From: Rheinheimera maricola
Lineage (GTDB): Bacteria; Pseudomonadota; Gammaproteobacteria; Enterobacterales; Alteromonadaceae
Direction of reading: 5' to 3'
DNA: 64,000 bases
NCBI RefSeq assembly: GCF_016918075.2
Contig: NZ_JAERPS020000007.1
Span: 124,001 to 188,000, forward strand
This document shows positions 33,540 to 46,222 of this stretch, piece by piece (within the stretch, counting starts at the first letter, position 1; every line of letters begins with the position of its first letter). The notes beneath the pieces are model-generated. The model was not told where the DNA came from. It searched no databases and was given only the letters and a program-made list of their open reading frames with translations. The position numbers and the translations under genes were made by a program.

Positions 33540-34286
33540 TTATGCGGCGGTTTTACGACGACGCAACAGCAAACCGCATAAGCCTAAAGCGAATAAGCTA
33601 AGTGTCGCTGGGGCACTAACGGGGGTGGTAGGGTTGGTGGTGGTCCGCACGAGCAACGACCCGGTATATTGGCTGCCATACCAGCTTCCTTGATAGTACA
33701 AACTGTTGTTGCCGTGCGTTCTTAGCCCGCGTCCGTCTTCAAAATATCCGATCGTTTCTTGCTCAGGTCTATAGGATACTTCATTAATTTGGCTACGCAC
33801 ATTATAAGATGATCGCTCATACGCGAGACCTTGCTGAGTCCCTATAATGCCGCCGCACGTATACTGTATATCACTTATACATTCCCGCTGTTCTCCAAAC
33901 ATGAATATCGACCAGACCCTTTCGGCGCTTTGGTATGGTGCTCCGAACAGCGTCTGGAATGTACTGGCGCCATCATAATTATCGTGGGACCACCCGTCGT
34001 ATGTCTCCCCCCATAACGAACCAAGTAAGGCTTCGGTTTCGCTACGTTTAGCATAACGCCAATCGCCTGCGTTCCAAACGCCACCGAAATTGTCGGTGAA
34101 ACCGCCAACCGCTTCAACTTGATTACGTGACAAACCCACTGTGTAGGTAAGTGGCATCCACTCCAACCCCTGTAAATTGACAGCTTTACCACCCGCTGTG
34201 GTTTCAAGGCCAGAGATTAAACCGGCATGAGCAGACGTTGATAGACAAGCAGTCAAAAGTAATGCTGCGGCAAGGAGTTTTTTCAT
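33540..34286 (-). CDS. Exported PEP-CTERM-like surface protein
   Basis: 248 aa. A Sec signal (KKLLAAALLLTACLSTSAHA) and a C-terminal sorting tag (VSAPATLSLFALGLCGLLLR followed by RRKTAA) match the Alteromonadales variant of the PEP-CTERM signal, with A-P-A in place of P-E-P, then a membrane helix and an Arg cluster. The middle has Trp/Gly-rich segments (LEWMPLT, NAGDWRYAKRSETEALLGSL) seen in many such exported proteins. An exosortase would process it; none is in this window. Function of the mature protein is unknown. Confidence 0.8.
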   Translation of the reverse strand: MKKLLAAALLLTACLSTSAHAGLISGLETTAGGKAVNLQGLEWMPLTYTVGLSRNQVEAVGGFTDNFGGVWNAGDWRYAKRSETEALLGSLWGETYDGWSHDNYDGASTFQTLFGAPYQSAERVWSIFMFGEQRECISDIQYTCGGIIGTQQGLAYERSSYNVRSQINEVSYRPEQETIGYFEDGRGLRTHGNNSLYYQGSWYGSQYTGSLLVRTTTNPTTPVSAPATLSLFALGLCGLLLRRRKTAA

Positions 34287-35272
34287 TATTGAACCTACTT
34301 AATTGGGGCCGTATTTGCCACTTTGAACAATATCCGGCGAAATTAGCAAGCTCTATGCCAAAATGTAAGCCTATGTCCAGGCGAGATATTACATTTATAG
34401 CATCATTGAACTGTAAAAATAACTGACGTATTTATCCCTGTATTTGTGGCTTTTGGATCTCAGGGGTGGTCAGCTGGGTAATGCCGACACTCGCTGAAAT
34501 GCGAACGTTAGGCCCCATCAATTTTGCCAAACTAAACCCGCATCCAGACTTTGAAGAGTGTTATTGCTTAACATGGATTACGCTGTGTTTTTAGTTCATG
34601 CTGTTCAACACTCATGGGTTTGTTAAATGTCAGCAATTAAAGCGAAGCGCCCTTTGTTTTTTTCAAGAGAATCTTTTCTGAACGACTGCAACTCGCTCAC
34701 AGCAGTCTGAGGGGGTAATAACACTTCAGCATTAAACTTAGCGTTCTTCTTTAACTCGCTCTTCCGACCGGAGCGGGACCAGAGCGTTATGCGTTTAATA
34801 TCATGCTACTGCGCCAGCCTTTCGTTGCAGGCAATCAAATAACACTGGTAATGCGTGCTGGTGAAACTGTGTAAAAACTTGACGTTACAGAGGCGATTGG
34901 ACCGGATAGCGACCGGGGCTTGCATAGAGTGATTATTCAACCACTACATAAGTCCTGATTAGACTTGGCCGCTAACCTCATATTCAGTAAAAGTCCGATT
35001 TTGGACTGCATTTCACTATAACTGTATAGAACTTGGCTATGCCACAGTCACTGTGCAGCCTATGGAACGGGTTCAGGACTAATCTGTAAGTAGAACATTA
35101 CCTGATGCTGAAAATGTTTCTGAGCCCGTTTAGGCGAGGTAAACAGCATTTGGCAGCAATTAAGTAATTAGCAAAGGCAATATTGGCTACACATAAGCTA
35201 CACATCAGCTTTGTATGACTATCGAAAACACATCGAGGTTAAGCGAAAAAAAATTTATAAAACATGGAGTTA
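34287..35272. other. Long non-coding stretch between the PEP-CTERM gene and tRNA-Leu
   Basis: Nearly 1 kb without a credible gene on either strand; the ORFs present are short and lack ribosome sites. Two attC-like heptamers (GTTAGGC near 34507, GTTATGC near 34788) occur, but no paired partner sites. It probably holds decayed accessory DNA. Confidence 0.5.
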
Positions 35273-35359
35273 TGGTGCCCGGGGCCGGACTTGAACCGGC
35301 ACGCCCTTTCGAGCGAGGGATTTTAAATCCCTTGTGTCTACCGATTTCACCACCCGGGC
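35273..35359 (-). tRNA. tRNA-Leu (anticodon UAA)
   Basis: An 87-base gene with encoded CCA. The acceptor stem GCCCGGG pairs with CCCGGGC, the T arm carries GGTTCAAGTCC, and a long variable arm is typical of tRNA-Leu. The anticodon stem AGGGA/TCCCT encloses loop TTTAAAA, giving anticodon TAA. A T-run follows the 3' end on this strand. Confidence 0.95.
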
Positions 35360-35399
35360 AGAGTTGCGTGCACTGAAAAGTGCTGGCAGAACGGCGCGC

Positions 35400-35428
35400 A
35401 TAATAATGAACGCTGCCGGGATATGCAA
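35400..35428 (-). promoter_or_regulatory. Promoter of tRNA-Leu
   Basis: On the minus strand, TTGCAT, 17 bases, TATTAT, followed by a GC-rich GCGCGCC discriminator as is usual for stringently controlled stable-RNA promoters. It lies about 40 bases before the tRNA. Confidence 0.7.
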
Positions 35429-35540
35429 GTTATTTTCTGCTTCGGGTATCAGTATTAACCATTAATACACTGTTTCTGTTACTTATATTTCAGAACTTTA
35501 TTTGATTTTGGCTGCTATGCTTAGTTTTATTGGCAAGGCT

Positions 35541-35567
35541 TAAGTCGTTGCCATTTAACGTCGCTAT
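35541..35567 (+). promoter_or_regulatory. Possible sigma-28 (FliA) promoter of the chemoreceptor gene
   Basis: TAAG, 15 bases, GTCGCTAT, against the FliA consensus TAAA-N15-GCCGATAA. Spacing is exact but three of eight -10 bases differ. Chemoreceptor genes commonly use this sigma factor. Confidence 0.35.
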
Positions 35568-35612
35568 ACCGTAGTCACTTTGATATTGCTGCCTGCATAT
35601 AACGGAGACAAT

Positions 35613-37547
35613 ATGCAAAAATTTAAGCTGCGCACCATATTTATTGCCTTTGTTGGCCTGGCGTTGGCGTTGCTGACGCTGGTGTCTACGCTGATTAATA
35701 TTAATCAGTTTTCCAACCTGTACTACAAGCAGACCGAACAAGAATACCTGCCAAATAGCGTAGGTAAAATTGCTGAACAGGTGCGGTCGGAGTTAATGCA
35801 TCCTATAACTTTGTCAGAAAACCTGGCGGCGAATAGCCTGTTGTACAACTGGATGCGTGAAGGCGAGGCCAATGCAGCTAACCATGCGCAGGTGCTGCAG
35901 TATTTTAAACAGCAGCAACAGGGGGCGGGGGCGTCGACACTGTTTTGGGTGTCGGACTTAAGTAAAACCTACTACACCGAAGCGGGTGTGTTTAAAGCTA
36001 TTTCAGCCAGCGAGCCTCGCGACAGCTGGTTTTTCAGTTTTTTAAACAGCAACACTGCACGTGAGTTAGCCATTGATGCCGACGAGCGCACGGGCAAGCT
36101 CACCTTGTTTGTTAATGCCGCAGTGAAGCTGGATGGTAAGCGGGTTGGTGTGGCCGGGCTGGGTTATGACGTGTCGGCCATTTCCAGTTTGGTATCGGGC
36201 TACAAGCTGGGCCAGAACGGTTTTCTGTTTCTGGTTGATGCCAATGGCATGATAGTGGTGCATCGCGATTTGTCGCTGGCGCGGCAGAATATTCAACAAC
36301 AGGCGCAGTATCAGGCTGTGGCCCAACAAATTTCGCAGCATAGCACCGGCTTTAGCCTGCAGCAGGCCAAGTTATATGATGAACAGGTGTATGTTGGCGT
36401 ACAGGATATCCGCGATACTGGTTTAAAGCTGGTGGCGGTATTGCCCTCGGCAGAGATTAGCAGTGACATTAACAGCGTGATTTCGTTTTCTGTTATCGCC
36501 AGTATTGTGCTGGCGCTGGTATTTATTGCCCTTACCGTGGTGTTTGCCAATTCACTGAGTAATTCTATCCGCCAGGTGGGGGAGAACCTGCTGCAAATGT
36601 CGGGGGATGGTGGTGATTTAACCAAGCGGCTGGACGATAGCCATGACAACGAGCTGGGCCATCTGGCGAAAGGCTTTAATGCCATTATTGGCAAAATCCG
36701 TGAGCTGGTGGCTGAAATACAGCACACAGAAACCGCAATGAAAGCCGGTATTGAACAGCTGGCCCAACTGGCGAATGACACCTTTAATTCCACCGAGCTA
36801 CAACGGGCGCAGACAGATCAGGTTGCCACCGCTATTACCCAAATGGGCCAGACGATCTCTGAGGTATCTGGCATTGCCCACCATACCGCCAGCGACACTG
36901 AAGCGGCGGTGCAGGACACCCACAGCACTAACGACAACATGGAGCTGACCTCCCGTACCATGCGGCAGTTAAATACGGTAATGGGGGACATTGAAAAAAC
37001 CATTGCCGATTTTGCTGCGCAGGCCGGTGCTATCAATTCGGTAGTTGAAGTGATAAACGCCATTTCAGAACAAACTAATTTGCTGGCGCTAAATGCCGCC
37101 ATTGAAGCGGCTCGTGCCGGTGAGCAAGGCCGGGGTTTTGCTGTGGTTGCCGATGAAGTGCGCAGTCTGGCCAAACGTACGCAGGAGTCGACGTTGGAAA
37201 TTCGCGAGCAAATTACCCAATTGCAACACACGGCGCAGCAGTCTACTGCCGCAATTCAACAGGGCACGGCCAGTAGTAAAAAGGTTGTAGAGCATACCGA
37301 GCAGTCGGCAGCGGCACTATTAAGCATTAAACAAAAGTTTGAAGCCATTAGTGCCGGTAACCATCAGGTTGCAGCGGCCACTGAAGAGCAAGGTACAGTG
37401 GTAGAGCATATAAATGAGTCAGCGCATTTAATCTCCGACAGTGCCGCCAGTATTCACCACAATGCCGAACAGCAGTTAAAGGCGATTAGCTTATTACAGC
37501 AACGCGCCGAGCAGCTGCGCACTCTGGTAACCCAATTTAAGGTGTAA
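35613..37547 (+). CDS. Methyl-accepting chemotaxis protein with Cache sensor
   Basis: 644 aa from the ATG at 35613 (CGGAG six bases before; the upstream ATG at 35580 lacks a site). A membrane segment near 8-30 and another near 285-307 bracket a periplasmic double-Cache sensor ([48 protein letters not shown]). A HAMP domain (about 308-360) and the signalling domain follow, with the hairpin [20 protein letters not shown] and [20 protein letters not shown]. The small-molecule ligand cannot be told from sequence alone; Cache receptors often bind amino or organic acids. Confidence 0.92.
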   Translation: MQKFKLRTIFIAFVGLALALLTLVSTLININQFSNLYYKQTEQEYLPNSVGKIAEQVRSELMHPITLSENLAANSLLYNWMREGEANAANHAQVLQYFKQQQQGAGASTLFWVSDLSKTYYTEAGVFKAISASEPRDSWFFSFLNSNTARELAIDADERTGKLTLFVNAAVKLDGKRVGVAGLGYDVSAISSLVSGYKLGQNGFLFLVDANGMIVVHRDLSLARQNIQQQAQYQAVAQQISQHSTGFSLQQAKLYDEQVYVGVQDIRDTGLKLVAVLPSAEISSDINSVISFSVIASIVLALVFIALTVVFANSLSNSIRQVGENLLQMSGDGGDLTKRLDDSHDNELGHLAKGFNAIIGKIRELVAEIQHTETAMKAGIEQLAQLANDTFNSTELQRAQTDQVATAITQMGQTISEVSGIAHHTASDTEAAVQDTHSTNDNMELTSRTMRQLNTVMGDIEKTIADFAAQAGAINSVVEVINAISEQTNLLALNAAIEAARAGEQGRGFAVVADEVRSLAKRTQESTLEIREQITQLQHTAQQSTAAIQQGTASSKKVVEHTEQSAAALLSIKQKFEAISAGNHQVAAATEEQGTVVEHINESAHLISDSAASIHHNAEQQLKAISLLQQRAEQLRTLVTQFKV

Positions 37548-37550
37548 TAC

Positions 37551-38273
37551 ATGAAAACACTAACTTTAGCAGTAATGTTTGCCTTAACAGCGCTGCCGGC
37601 TCAGGCTGAGGTGTTATGGCAGGATTTTAGCGTCAGCTATTTAAACGGCAGTAACTATCGGGTAGATGGCCCCGAACAACAAGTGCTAACCTTTGAGCAT
37701 GTGGCGGGCACCAGTTGGGGCGACAGTTTCTTCTTTCTCGACCATCTGCGTGGCGATAACGGCAGCCGCAGCAATTATGCCGAATGGTCGCCCAGGCTAA
37801 GCTTAGGCAAATTGCGCGATAAACCCATGCAGTTTGGCCTGATCAAAGACGTACTATTTACCAGTACCGTAGAAATGTCGTCACTGAGTACGCACTTTTT
37901 ATATGGTGTGGCTACCGATTTAACTGTGCCGGGCTTTAACTACCTTAACCTGAACTTTTACCGGCGCAATAACGATGGTGTAGCCGATAACTGGCAGCTA
38001 ACTACCACCTGGGCCGTGCCGTTTACGCTGGGCAAGCAGCAATTTCTTTATGACGGCTTTTTAGACTGGAGTAGTGCTACGGCGGATCAAAGTGCCAGTA
38101 TGAACATGACATCGCAGTTAAAGTGGGCGCTGCACCCGGTGTTTAACTTAAAAAACAGACTGTATGTTGGTGTGGAATATGTGTATTGGCGCAACAAATA
38201 TGGCATTGCTGATAGCCCGCAATTTCGCACGTATGAGTCGAATATCAACCTGTTGGTCAAAGCGCATTTTTGA
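37551..38273 (+). CDS. Tsx-like (OmpK/nucleoside-specific channel) outer-membrane protein
   Basis: 240 aa. A signal peptide (MKTLTLAVMFALTALPAQA) is followed by a barrel resembling the Tsx/OmpK family: VLWQDFSVSYLNGSNY, TFEHVAGTSWGDSFFFLDHL and a terminal Phe (LLVKAHF). Tsx-type channels pass nucleosides. It starts three bases after the chemoreceptor stop, so they may be co-transcribed, but a functional link is not shown. Confidence 0.82.
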   Translation: MKTLTLAVMFALTALPAQAEVLWQDFSVSYLNGSNYRVDGPEQQVLTFEHVAGTSWGDSFFFLDHLRGDNGSRSNYAEWSPRLSLGKLRDKPMQFGLIKDVLFTSTVEMSSLSTHFLYGVATDLTVPGFNYLNLNFYRRNNDGVADNWQLTTTWAVPFTLGKQQFLYDGFLDWSSATADQSASMNMTSQLKWALHPVFNLKNRLYVGVEYVYWRNKYGIADSPQFRTYESNINLLVKAHF

Positions 38274-38301
38274 TTATTTTTTCATTTAGCCATCTATACT
38301 G

Positions 38302-38330
38302 TTGCAGTTAAAAAATAACCATGCTATTAC
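38302..38330 (+). promoter_or_regulatory. Candidate promoter of the leu operon
   Basis: TTGCAG, 17 bases, TATTAC, about 42 bases before the leader peptide start. The boxes match sigma-70 at five and four positions. Confidence 0.5.
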
Positions 38331-38371
38331 TATTGGCGTTTTGCTAACCAATGTAATCAATAGAGCAATCA

Positions 38372-38449
38372 ATGAATTTTAACCGTAGCGTTTCTACAAT
38401 TAGCCTCCTCGTGCTCCTCACCGGCGCGCGGGGTGCTGCTTATTGGTAA
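38372..38449 (+). CDS. leuL: leu operon leader peptide (leuL-type)
   Basis: A 25-codon ORF ending in AAYW-stop, with the centre SLLVLLTG encoded CTC-CTC-GTG-CTC-CTC. Four Leu codons, all the same CTC, within five codons are the control codons of a ribosome-mediated attenuator. A terminator hairpin lies 23 bases after the stop and leuA about 110 bases after. When charged tRNA-Leu is scarce, ribosomes stall here and the terminator does not form. The peptide itself has no function beyond this. It is too short for ordinary gene finding. Confidence 0.85.
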   Translation: MNFNRSVSTISLLVLLTGARGAAYW

Positions 38450-38472
38450 AAACGTAACGAACCGATAACGCT

Positions 38473-38502
38473 AAAACCCCGTGCCACTGGCCGGGGTTTT
38501 TT
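38473..38502 (+). terminator. Attenuator terminator of the leu operon
   Basis: Stem AAAACCCCG with CGGGGTTTT, an inner GCC/GGC pairing with ACT loop, and a run of six T. It lies between the Leu-rich leader peptide and leuA. Confidence 0.88.
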
Positions 38503-38561
38503 GCATTTAAGCCCCGCCACAAGTTGCCACCGATACCGACTAACGGAACAGGACACACAAG

Positions 38562-41229
<2,668 letters not shown>

Positions 41230-41230
<1 letters not shown>

Positions 41231-42675
41231 TGAGCCAGGCTACTTCTAAAGCTCAAACCTTGTATCACAAAATCTATGTCAGCCATGTGGTGGGTAAATT
41301 AAACCCCGGCACCGATTTATTGTATGTCGACCGGCATTTAATTCATGAAGTCACCTCGCCGCAGGCGTTTTCCGGTTTAAAACTGGCCAATCGCAAAGTG
41401 CGCCGGCCGGATTTAACCTTCGCCACCATGGATCATAACGTGTCGACCCAACGCCGCAGTATCGACGCCGCTGGCGAAACCTCGCGCAAACAATTAGAAG
41501 CCTTAGCCGCCAACTGCGAGGAAAACCGCATTCCGTTGCTTGACTTAACCCATCCCGACCAGGGCATAGTGCACGTTATTGGCCCGGAGCAGGGCTTAAC
41601 CCAGCCGGGGATGATTATCGTTTGTGGTGACTCACACACCTCTACCCACGGCGCTTTTGGCGCCCTGGCCTTTGGCATCGGCACCTCAGAAGTCGAACAC
41701 GTACTGGCAACGCAAACCCTGCCACAACAGAGGGCAAAAACGTTAAAAGTAGAGATAAATGGCGAATTAAGCGCCCATGTTACGCCAAAAGACGTGATTA
41801 TGGCGGTAATAGGTAAGTTAGGTACTGCCGGTGGCAACGGCTGTGTGGCCGAGTTTAGCGGCAGTGCTATCCGCGCTATGAGCATGGAAGGGCGCATGAC
41901 ACTGTGCAATATGAGCATTGAAATGGGCGCCAAGGCCGGGCTGATAGCACCGGACCAAATCACCTTCGATTATATAAAAGGCAAAGCGCATGCCCCAAAG
42001 GCAGAGCACTGGGATGCGGCGGTGCAATACTGGCAAAGCCTGTATTCTGATGCCGATGCTGTGTTTGATCAGCTGGTTGAGATTGATGCTGCGGCTATTA
42101 CGCCACAAATTAGCTGGGGCACTAACCCGGAGCAGGTGATTGCAGTGGATCAAAGCGTACCGGCACCGGACAGCTTTACCGATGCCACTAAGCGCGATGC
42201 CGCGATACGGGCGCTGGCCTATATGGGCTTAGAGCCGGGCCAAAAGCTGACCGATTGCAAAGTAGATGTGGTGTTTATCGGCAGTTGCACCAACAGCCGG
42301 ATTGAAGATTTACGCGCCGCGGCCTCTGTGGTGCAGGGTCAAAAAGTCGCAGTCGGCGTGCGGGCTTTAGTGGTGCCTGGCTCAGGCGTGGTAAAACGCC
42401 AGGCCGAAGCCGAAGGCTTAGCCACTATCTTTAAAGACGCCGGTTTTGAATGGCGCGAACCGGGCTGCAGTATGTGCCTGGGTATGAATGATGACAGAGT
42501 AGAGGCCGGCCAGCGCTGTGCTTCAACCTCAAACCGTAACTTTGAAGGCCGCCAGGGCCGTGGCGCCCGCACGCATCTGGTTAGCCCGGCCATGGCCGCG
42601 GCGGCAGCTATTGCCGGTAAGTTTGTTAATATCGCAGCCACAGCAGCGGCAACAACGAATGGAGAGCAGGCATGA
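41230..42675 (+). CDS. leuC: 3-isopropylmalate dehydratase large subunit
   Basis: 481 aa. Aconitase-family subunit holding the [4Fe-4S] cluster; with LeuD it isomerises 2- to 3-isopropylmalate. It shows [20 protein letters not shown], the cluster ligands in IGSCTNSR and CSMCLGMN, and [19 protein letters not shown]. Overlaps leuD by four bases, giving coupled synthesis of the two subunits. Length is slightly above the usual 466-475, with extra Ala/Thr at the C-terminus. Confidence 0.97.
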
Positions 42676-43274
42676 GTAAGATCTTTGCACAGGGCCTGGT
42701 GTGCCCACTGGACAAAAACAACGTTGATACCGACCAAATCATCCCAAAGCAGTTTTTAACCAGCGTTAGCCGCGATGGTTTTGCCGAAGCGATGTTTTAC
42801 GACTGGCGTTACCTGGCCGATGGCAGCCCCAACCCGGATTTTGTCATCAATAAACCAGAATATCAGGGCGCCGGTATTTTGCTGACCCGGGCCAATTTTG
42901 GCTGCGGCTCCAGCCGCGAGCATGCGCCCTGGGCTATTCAGCAATATGGCTTTAACGTGATAATTGCTGAAAGCTTTGCCGATATTTTCTTTAATAACAG
43001 TGTAAACAACGCCATGTTGTTAATTCAGTTAAGTAAAACCAATATCGACTTATTGTTTAACCGCTGCCAGCAAGGCCCGCAACATTGGCAAATTGACTTA
43101 GCCAGCCAGGAGATCATGTTCGGTAATAATGCAGCAATGGGTTTTAATATCGACGCCGATATTAAGCAGCGGCTGTTATCCGGGTTAGATTTTATCGGCA
43201 GTAGCGAGCAGTTAAACCCGCAAATAGCCGACTACGAACAAAGCCGCAAAGCCAGCCAGCCCTGGCTAGGGTGA
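42672..43274 (+). CDS. leuD: 3-isopropylmalate dehydratase small subunit
   Basis: 200 aa. The swivel-domain partner of Leu[37 protein letters not shown] and [16 protein letters not shown] are family hallmarks. Last gene of leuABCD. A GC-rich hairpin follows 10 bases after the stop. Confidence 0.97.
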   Translation: MSKIFAQGLVCPLDKNNVDTDQIIPKQFLTSVSRDGFAEAMFYDWRYLADGSPNPDFVINKPEYQGAGILLTRANFGCGSSREHAPWAIQQYGFNVIIAESFADIFFNNSVNNAMLLIQLSKTNIDLLFNRCQQGPQHWQIDLASQEIMFGNNAAMGFNIDADIKQRLLSGLDFIGSSEQLNPQIADYEQSRKASQPWLG

Positions 43275-43283
43275 ACTTTGTGT

Positions 43284-43302
43284 TGCCCCCTATTTGGGGG
43301 CA
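43284..43302 (+). terminator. Hairpin after leuD
   Basis: A perfect 7-bp stem TGCCCCC/GGGGGCA with a five-base loop, but no T-run after it. It may slow or end transcription in a factor-dependent way, or protect the leu mRNA 3' end. Confidence 0.4.
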
Positions 43303-43333
43303 GAGCTCTCTGCTCTCGACAACAGAGGTGTTT

Positions 43334-43705
43334 ATGCCGAAACTATTTTCTTACGGTACTTTGCAGCAAAAAAATGTGCAGTTGGCTAACTTTGGCCGCG
43401 AGCTAAGCGGCAATAAAGATATTCTGCAGGGCTATATTGTTGGCGAAGTAGAAATCACTGACGAGCGCGTACTGCGTGAAAGCGGCAAGGCATTGCATCC
43501 GATTTTGCGGCTTAGCGGTAATACTGCTGATGAAGTGTCTGGCACCGTATTTGAGCTAACCGATGCCGAGCTGGTGCAGGCCGATGACTATGAAGTCGAT
43601 GCCTACGTGCGGCTAAAGACCGTACTAAAGTCAGGCACTGAGTGCTGGATTTATGCAGCGGCAGCTGTGACATGCACAAATAGTCAGCTAAGAGCTGAGC
43701 CTTAA
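43334..43705 (+). CDS. Gamma-glutamylcyclotransferase-like (AIG2/GGCT) protein
   Basis: 123 aa from the ATG at 43334, with AGAGGTG just before; the earlier in-frame ATG at 43271 overlaps leuD and adds a prefix that does not resemble the family. It starts PKLFSYGTLQQKNVQ, the substrate-loop motif Y-G-(S/T)-L of the GGCT fold. The catalytic acid region is DDYEVDAY. The fold includes enzymes acting on gamma-glutamyl compounds, but many members are uncharacterised, so the substrate is uncertain. Confidence 0.82.
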   Translation: MPKLFSYGTLQQKNVQLANFGRELSGNKDILQGYIVGEVEITDERVLRESGKALHPILRLSGNTADEVSGTVFELTDAELVQADDYEVDAYVRLKTVLKSGTECWIYAAAAVTCTNSQLRAEP

Positions 43706-43832
43706 CACAGCTCGCGTAGTGGTATGAAGCGAGCATTTAACTTGTCTGACAAAGAAGGTTGCGGCAACGCTATAAAAAACTGCAGCTATACTTAACAACT
43801 TGGCTTAATTCTGCGAACTAGGGCTGGCGTAA

Positions 43833-45395
43833 ATGGACAATATTGAGCAACTGGAGCACTTCGTCGCTGTTGGTTTAGCTTTAGCGCGGCAAGCCGATAC
43901 CTCGCAACTATTGGAACAAATTCTACAGAGTGCTCAGCAAATTAGCGCCGCAGAGGGCGGAACGATATACCGCTGCGACGGCACAGAACTAACCTTTGCC
44001 ACATTAATTAACCACCGGCTGGGTCTGCATCAAGGCGGTACATCAGCTGAAAATCCGAGTCAGCAGCCGATACCACTGCAGATCAATGGGCAAGCTAATG
44101 ACGGTGCCGTGGTGGCAATGGCGGCAAACCAAAAATGTCCGATTGTGATTGACGATGTGTATCAAAGTGCGTTGGTTAATCAGCAAAAGGCGCGACAGTT
44201 CGACCAGCAGATGGGCTATAAAACCCAGTCAATGTTTACCGTGCCGTTGTTAGACCACCAAACTGAGGTGGTTGGTGTGCTGCAGCTGGTTAATTGTCTG
44301 GATGCGACTGGGCAGGTGCAAACGTTTCCTCTACCGGTGCAGCGCCAGGTCATTGCCATGGCTTCGCTTGCTGCTATGGTCATGACGAATAAGCAATTAG
44401 TACAAGACCTGGAGAACTTATTTGAAGCCCTGTCACGTTTACTAGCGAAAGCCATAGACGAAAAATCGCCCTACACCGGCGGCCATTGCCGGCGAGTACC
44501 AGCGTTAACCATGATGTTAGCTGAGGCGTGCAGCCAGACTAAAAGTGGCCCACTTGCTGATTTTATTATGACCGCCGCCGATCAGCATGAACTGTCGGTG
44601 GCGGGTTGGCTGCATGATTGTGGCAAAATTGCTACGCCAGAATATGTCATGGACAAAGCCACAAAGTTGCATGGTTTGCATGACAATATCGAACTGGTGG
44701 CCGCACGTTTTGAAATTGCAGCCCGCGATATTGAGTTCAATGTCCAACTAGATGTTGATAGCAAAACACAACAACTGGCGCAATTACGCGATGATATGTG
44801 CTTTTTGCGGGAAGTTAATATCGGTGGTGAATTTATGTCGCGTGACTTACAACAGCGAGTACAGGACATTGCCCAGCATTATCAAATAAGCATAGGCGGG
44901 GAAGAGCAGTCTGTTCTGACAGCGGCAGAGGCGACTAATCTGTGTGTGGCACGAGGCACATTGAATGATGATGAACGGCGAATTATAAATCGCCATATCG
45001 ACATTACCATTGAAATGCTGGAATCTCTTCCATTCCCTAAACATCTGAAAAATGTGCCTGAGTATGCCGGTGGACACCATGAAAAGATGGATGGAACCGG
45101 TTATCCCCGAGGCCTTAAAAAAGAGCAAATGTCTGTCCAGGCCCGTATTATGGCGATAGCAGATGTTTTTGAGGCGTTAACGGCCAGTGACAGGCCCTAT
45201 AAAAAAGCTAAAACATTGACTGAGTCGTTACGTATTCTGGGGTTTATGGCGCGTGACCAGCATATCGATGCAGACTTATTTCGGGTGTTTCTCGAACAAA
45301 AAGTCTATTTGCAATTTGCTCAGCAGTTTTTAAGCCCCGAGCAAATTGATGAGGTAGATATCACTCAGATCCCTGGCTGGCAGCTAAGCCACTAA
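43833..45395 (+). CDS. GAF/HD-GYP cyclic-di-GMP phosphodiesterase
   Basis: 520 aa. The N-terminal GAF domain (about 15-195) is followed by an HD-GYP domain: LHDCGK with His261-Asp262, then HH at 415-416 and the GYP triplet at 423-425 in HHEKMDGTGYPRG. About 150 residues separate HD from HH-GYP, more than in the shortest HD-GYP proteins; the insert (REVNIGGEFM and following) is a feature of one known subgroup. All metal and diagnostic residues visible are present, so it should break down c-di-GMP. No membrane segment: a soluble sensor-enzyme. Convergent with cpdA, overlapping it by four bases. Confidence 0.92.
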   Translation: MDNIEQLEHFVAVGLALARQADTSQLLEQILQSAQQISAAEGGTIYRCDGTELTFATLINHRLGLHQGGTSAENPSQQPIPLQINGQANDGAVVAMAANQKCPIVIDDVYQSALVNQQKARQFDQQMGYKTQSMFTVPLLDHQTEVVGVLQLVNCLDATGQVQTFPLPVQRQVIAMASLAAMVMTNKQLVQDLENLFEALSRLLAKAIDEKSPYTGGHCRRVPALTMMLAEACSQTKSGPLADFIMTAADQHELSVAGWLHDCGKIATPEYVMDKATKLHGLHDNIELVAARFEIAARDIEFNVQLDVDSKTQQLAQLRDDMCFLREVNIGGEFMSRDLQQRVQDIAQHYQISIGGEEQSVLTAAEATNLCVARGTLNDDERRIINRHIDITIEMLESLPFPKHLKNVPEYAGGHHEKMDGTGYPRGLKKEQMSVQARIMAIADVFEALTASDRPYKKAKTLTESLRILGFMARDQHIDADLFRVFLEQKVYLQFAQQFLSPEQIDEVDITQIPGWQLSH

Positions 45396-46189
45396 TAGCC
45401 TGTGCCGGCCAGATCTACGCTGAAGTCGATACCGGAAACTCTGCCAACACCGGTGTCGATGCTGCCATCGTCATGCAGGGTTAACCAACGATAGCCGGGG
45501 GGCTGGTTATCGAGAGCAAACTTTGCTGAGCTGGGTTTAAACTGCACGCAGGTAGATGGAGAAGATAAATAGCGCACGCCGTTTATATTCCGATCGCTGT
45601 GTTGATGTACATGCCCCCAAAGCACGCCGCGTACCTGCGGGTAACGTTGCACTATCGCATTGAATTCGGCGGCATTTTGTAAGCCGATATCATCAAGCCA
45701 GGCACTGCCCATTGGCAGTGGATGATGGTGCAAACTAATCAGAGTGTGCAGTTCAGGCTGCTGCTGTAATGCCTGTTCCAGCAACTGCAACTGGCTTTCA
45801 TCCAGCTGGCCAAACACTGCACCGTCTACCTGAGAATTTAGCAAGATAAGTTGCCAGCGCCCCGCACAGACAACACGTTGCAGGTATCCTGCTGCAACTG
45901 CAACTTGCTGCATACTGGCTGGGTTGTCGTGATTGCCTTCAAACCAGAGTACCTTGCAGTTAAAGTGCTCCAGTGCTTGCTGCAAATGCCTATACGAAGC
46001 CACACTGCCATCTTGTGACAGATCACCACTGACCAACAGACAATCTATTTGCTTATGCTGCTGGCAAATAAGTTCGGTTACACAATGCAAGCTGTGTAGT
46101 GTGTTCATGCCTAATAAGCTGCCCTCAATCGCTGCAAAAAGATGTGGGTCGCTTATCTGGATCAATTTCAGGCTCAAACCCATCTCCAT
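45392..46189 (-). CDS. cpdA: 3',5'-cyclic AMP phosphodiesterase CpdA
   Basis: 265 aa. A class III phosphodiesterase of the metallophosphoesterase fold; all metal motifs are visible: DPHLF, GDLSQDGS, GNHDN, LHHHPLPMGS and GHVHQHSD. It lowers cAMP and so tunes CRP-dependent genes. Either Met1 (46189) or Met3 (46183) could start it. Its end overlaps the stop of the convergent HD-GYP gene, so two cyclic-nucleotide phosphodiesterases lie tail to tail. Confidence 0.93.
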   Translation of the reverse strand: MEMGLSLKLIQISDPHLFAAIEGSLLGMNTLHSLHCVTELICQQHKQIDCLLVSGDLSQDGSVASYRHLQQALEHFNCKVLWFEGNHDNPASMQQVAVAAGYLQRVVCAGRWQLILLNSQVDGAVFGQLDESQLQLLEQALQQQPELHTLISLHHHPLPMGSAWLDDIGLQNAAEFNAIVQRYPQVRGVLWGHVHQHSDRNINGVRYLSSPSTCVQFKPSSAKFALDNQPPGYRWLTLHDDGSIDTGVGRVSGIDFSVDLAGTGY

Positions 46190-46222
46190 ACTGACATCAT
46201 GTAACCTTACCGGCTGGTTTAC

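Noticed and set aside
34500-34800. attC-like heptamers (GTTAGGC near 34507, GTTATGC near 34788) that could mark integron cassettes
   Set aside because: No matching RYYYAAC partner sites at a proper distance, no imperfect dyad and no integron integrase in the window.
43710-43734. GCTCGC/GCGAGC hairpin after the cyclotransferase-like gene
   Set aside because: Short six-base stem with a 13-base loop and no T-run; not convincing as a terminator.
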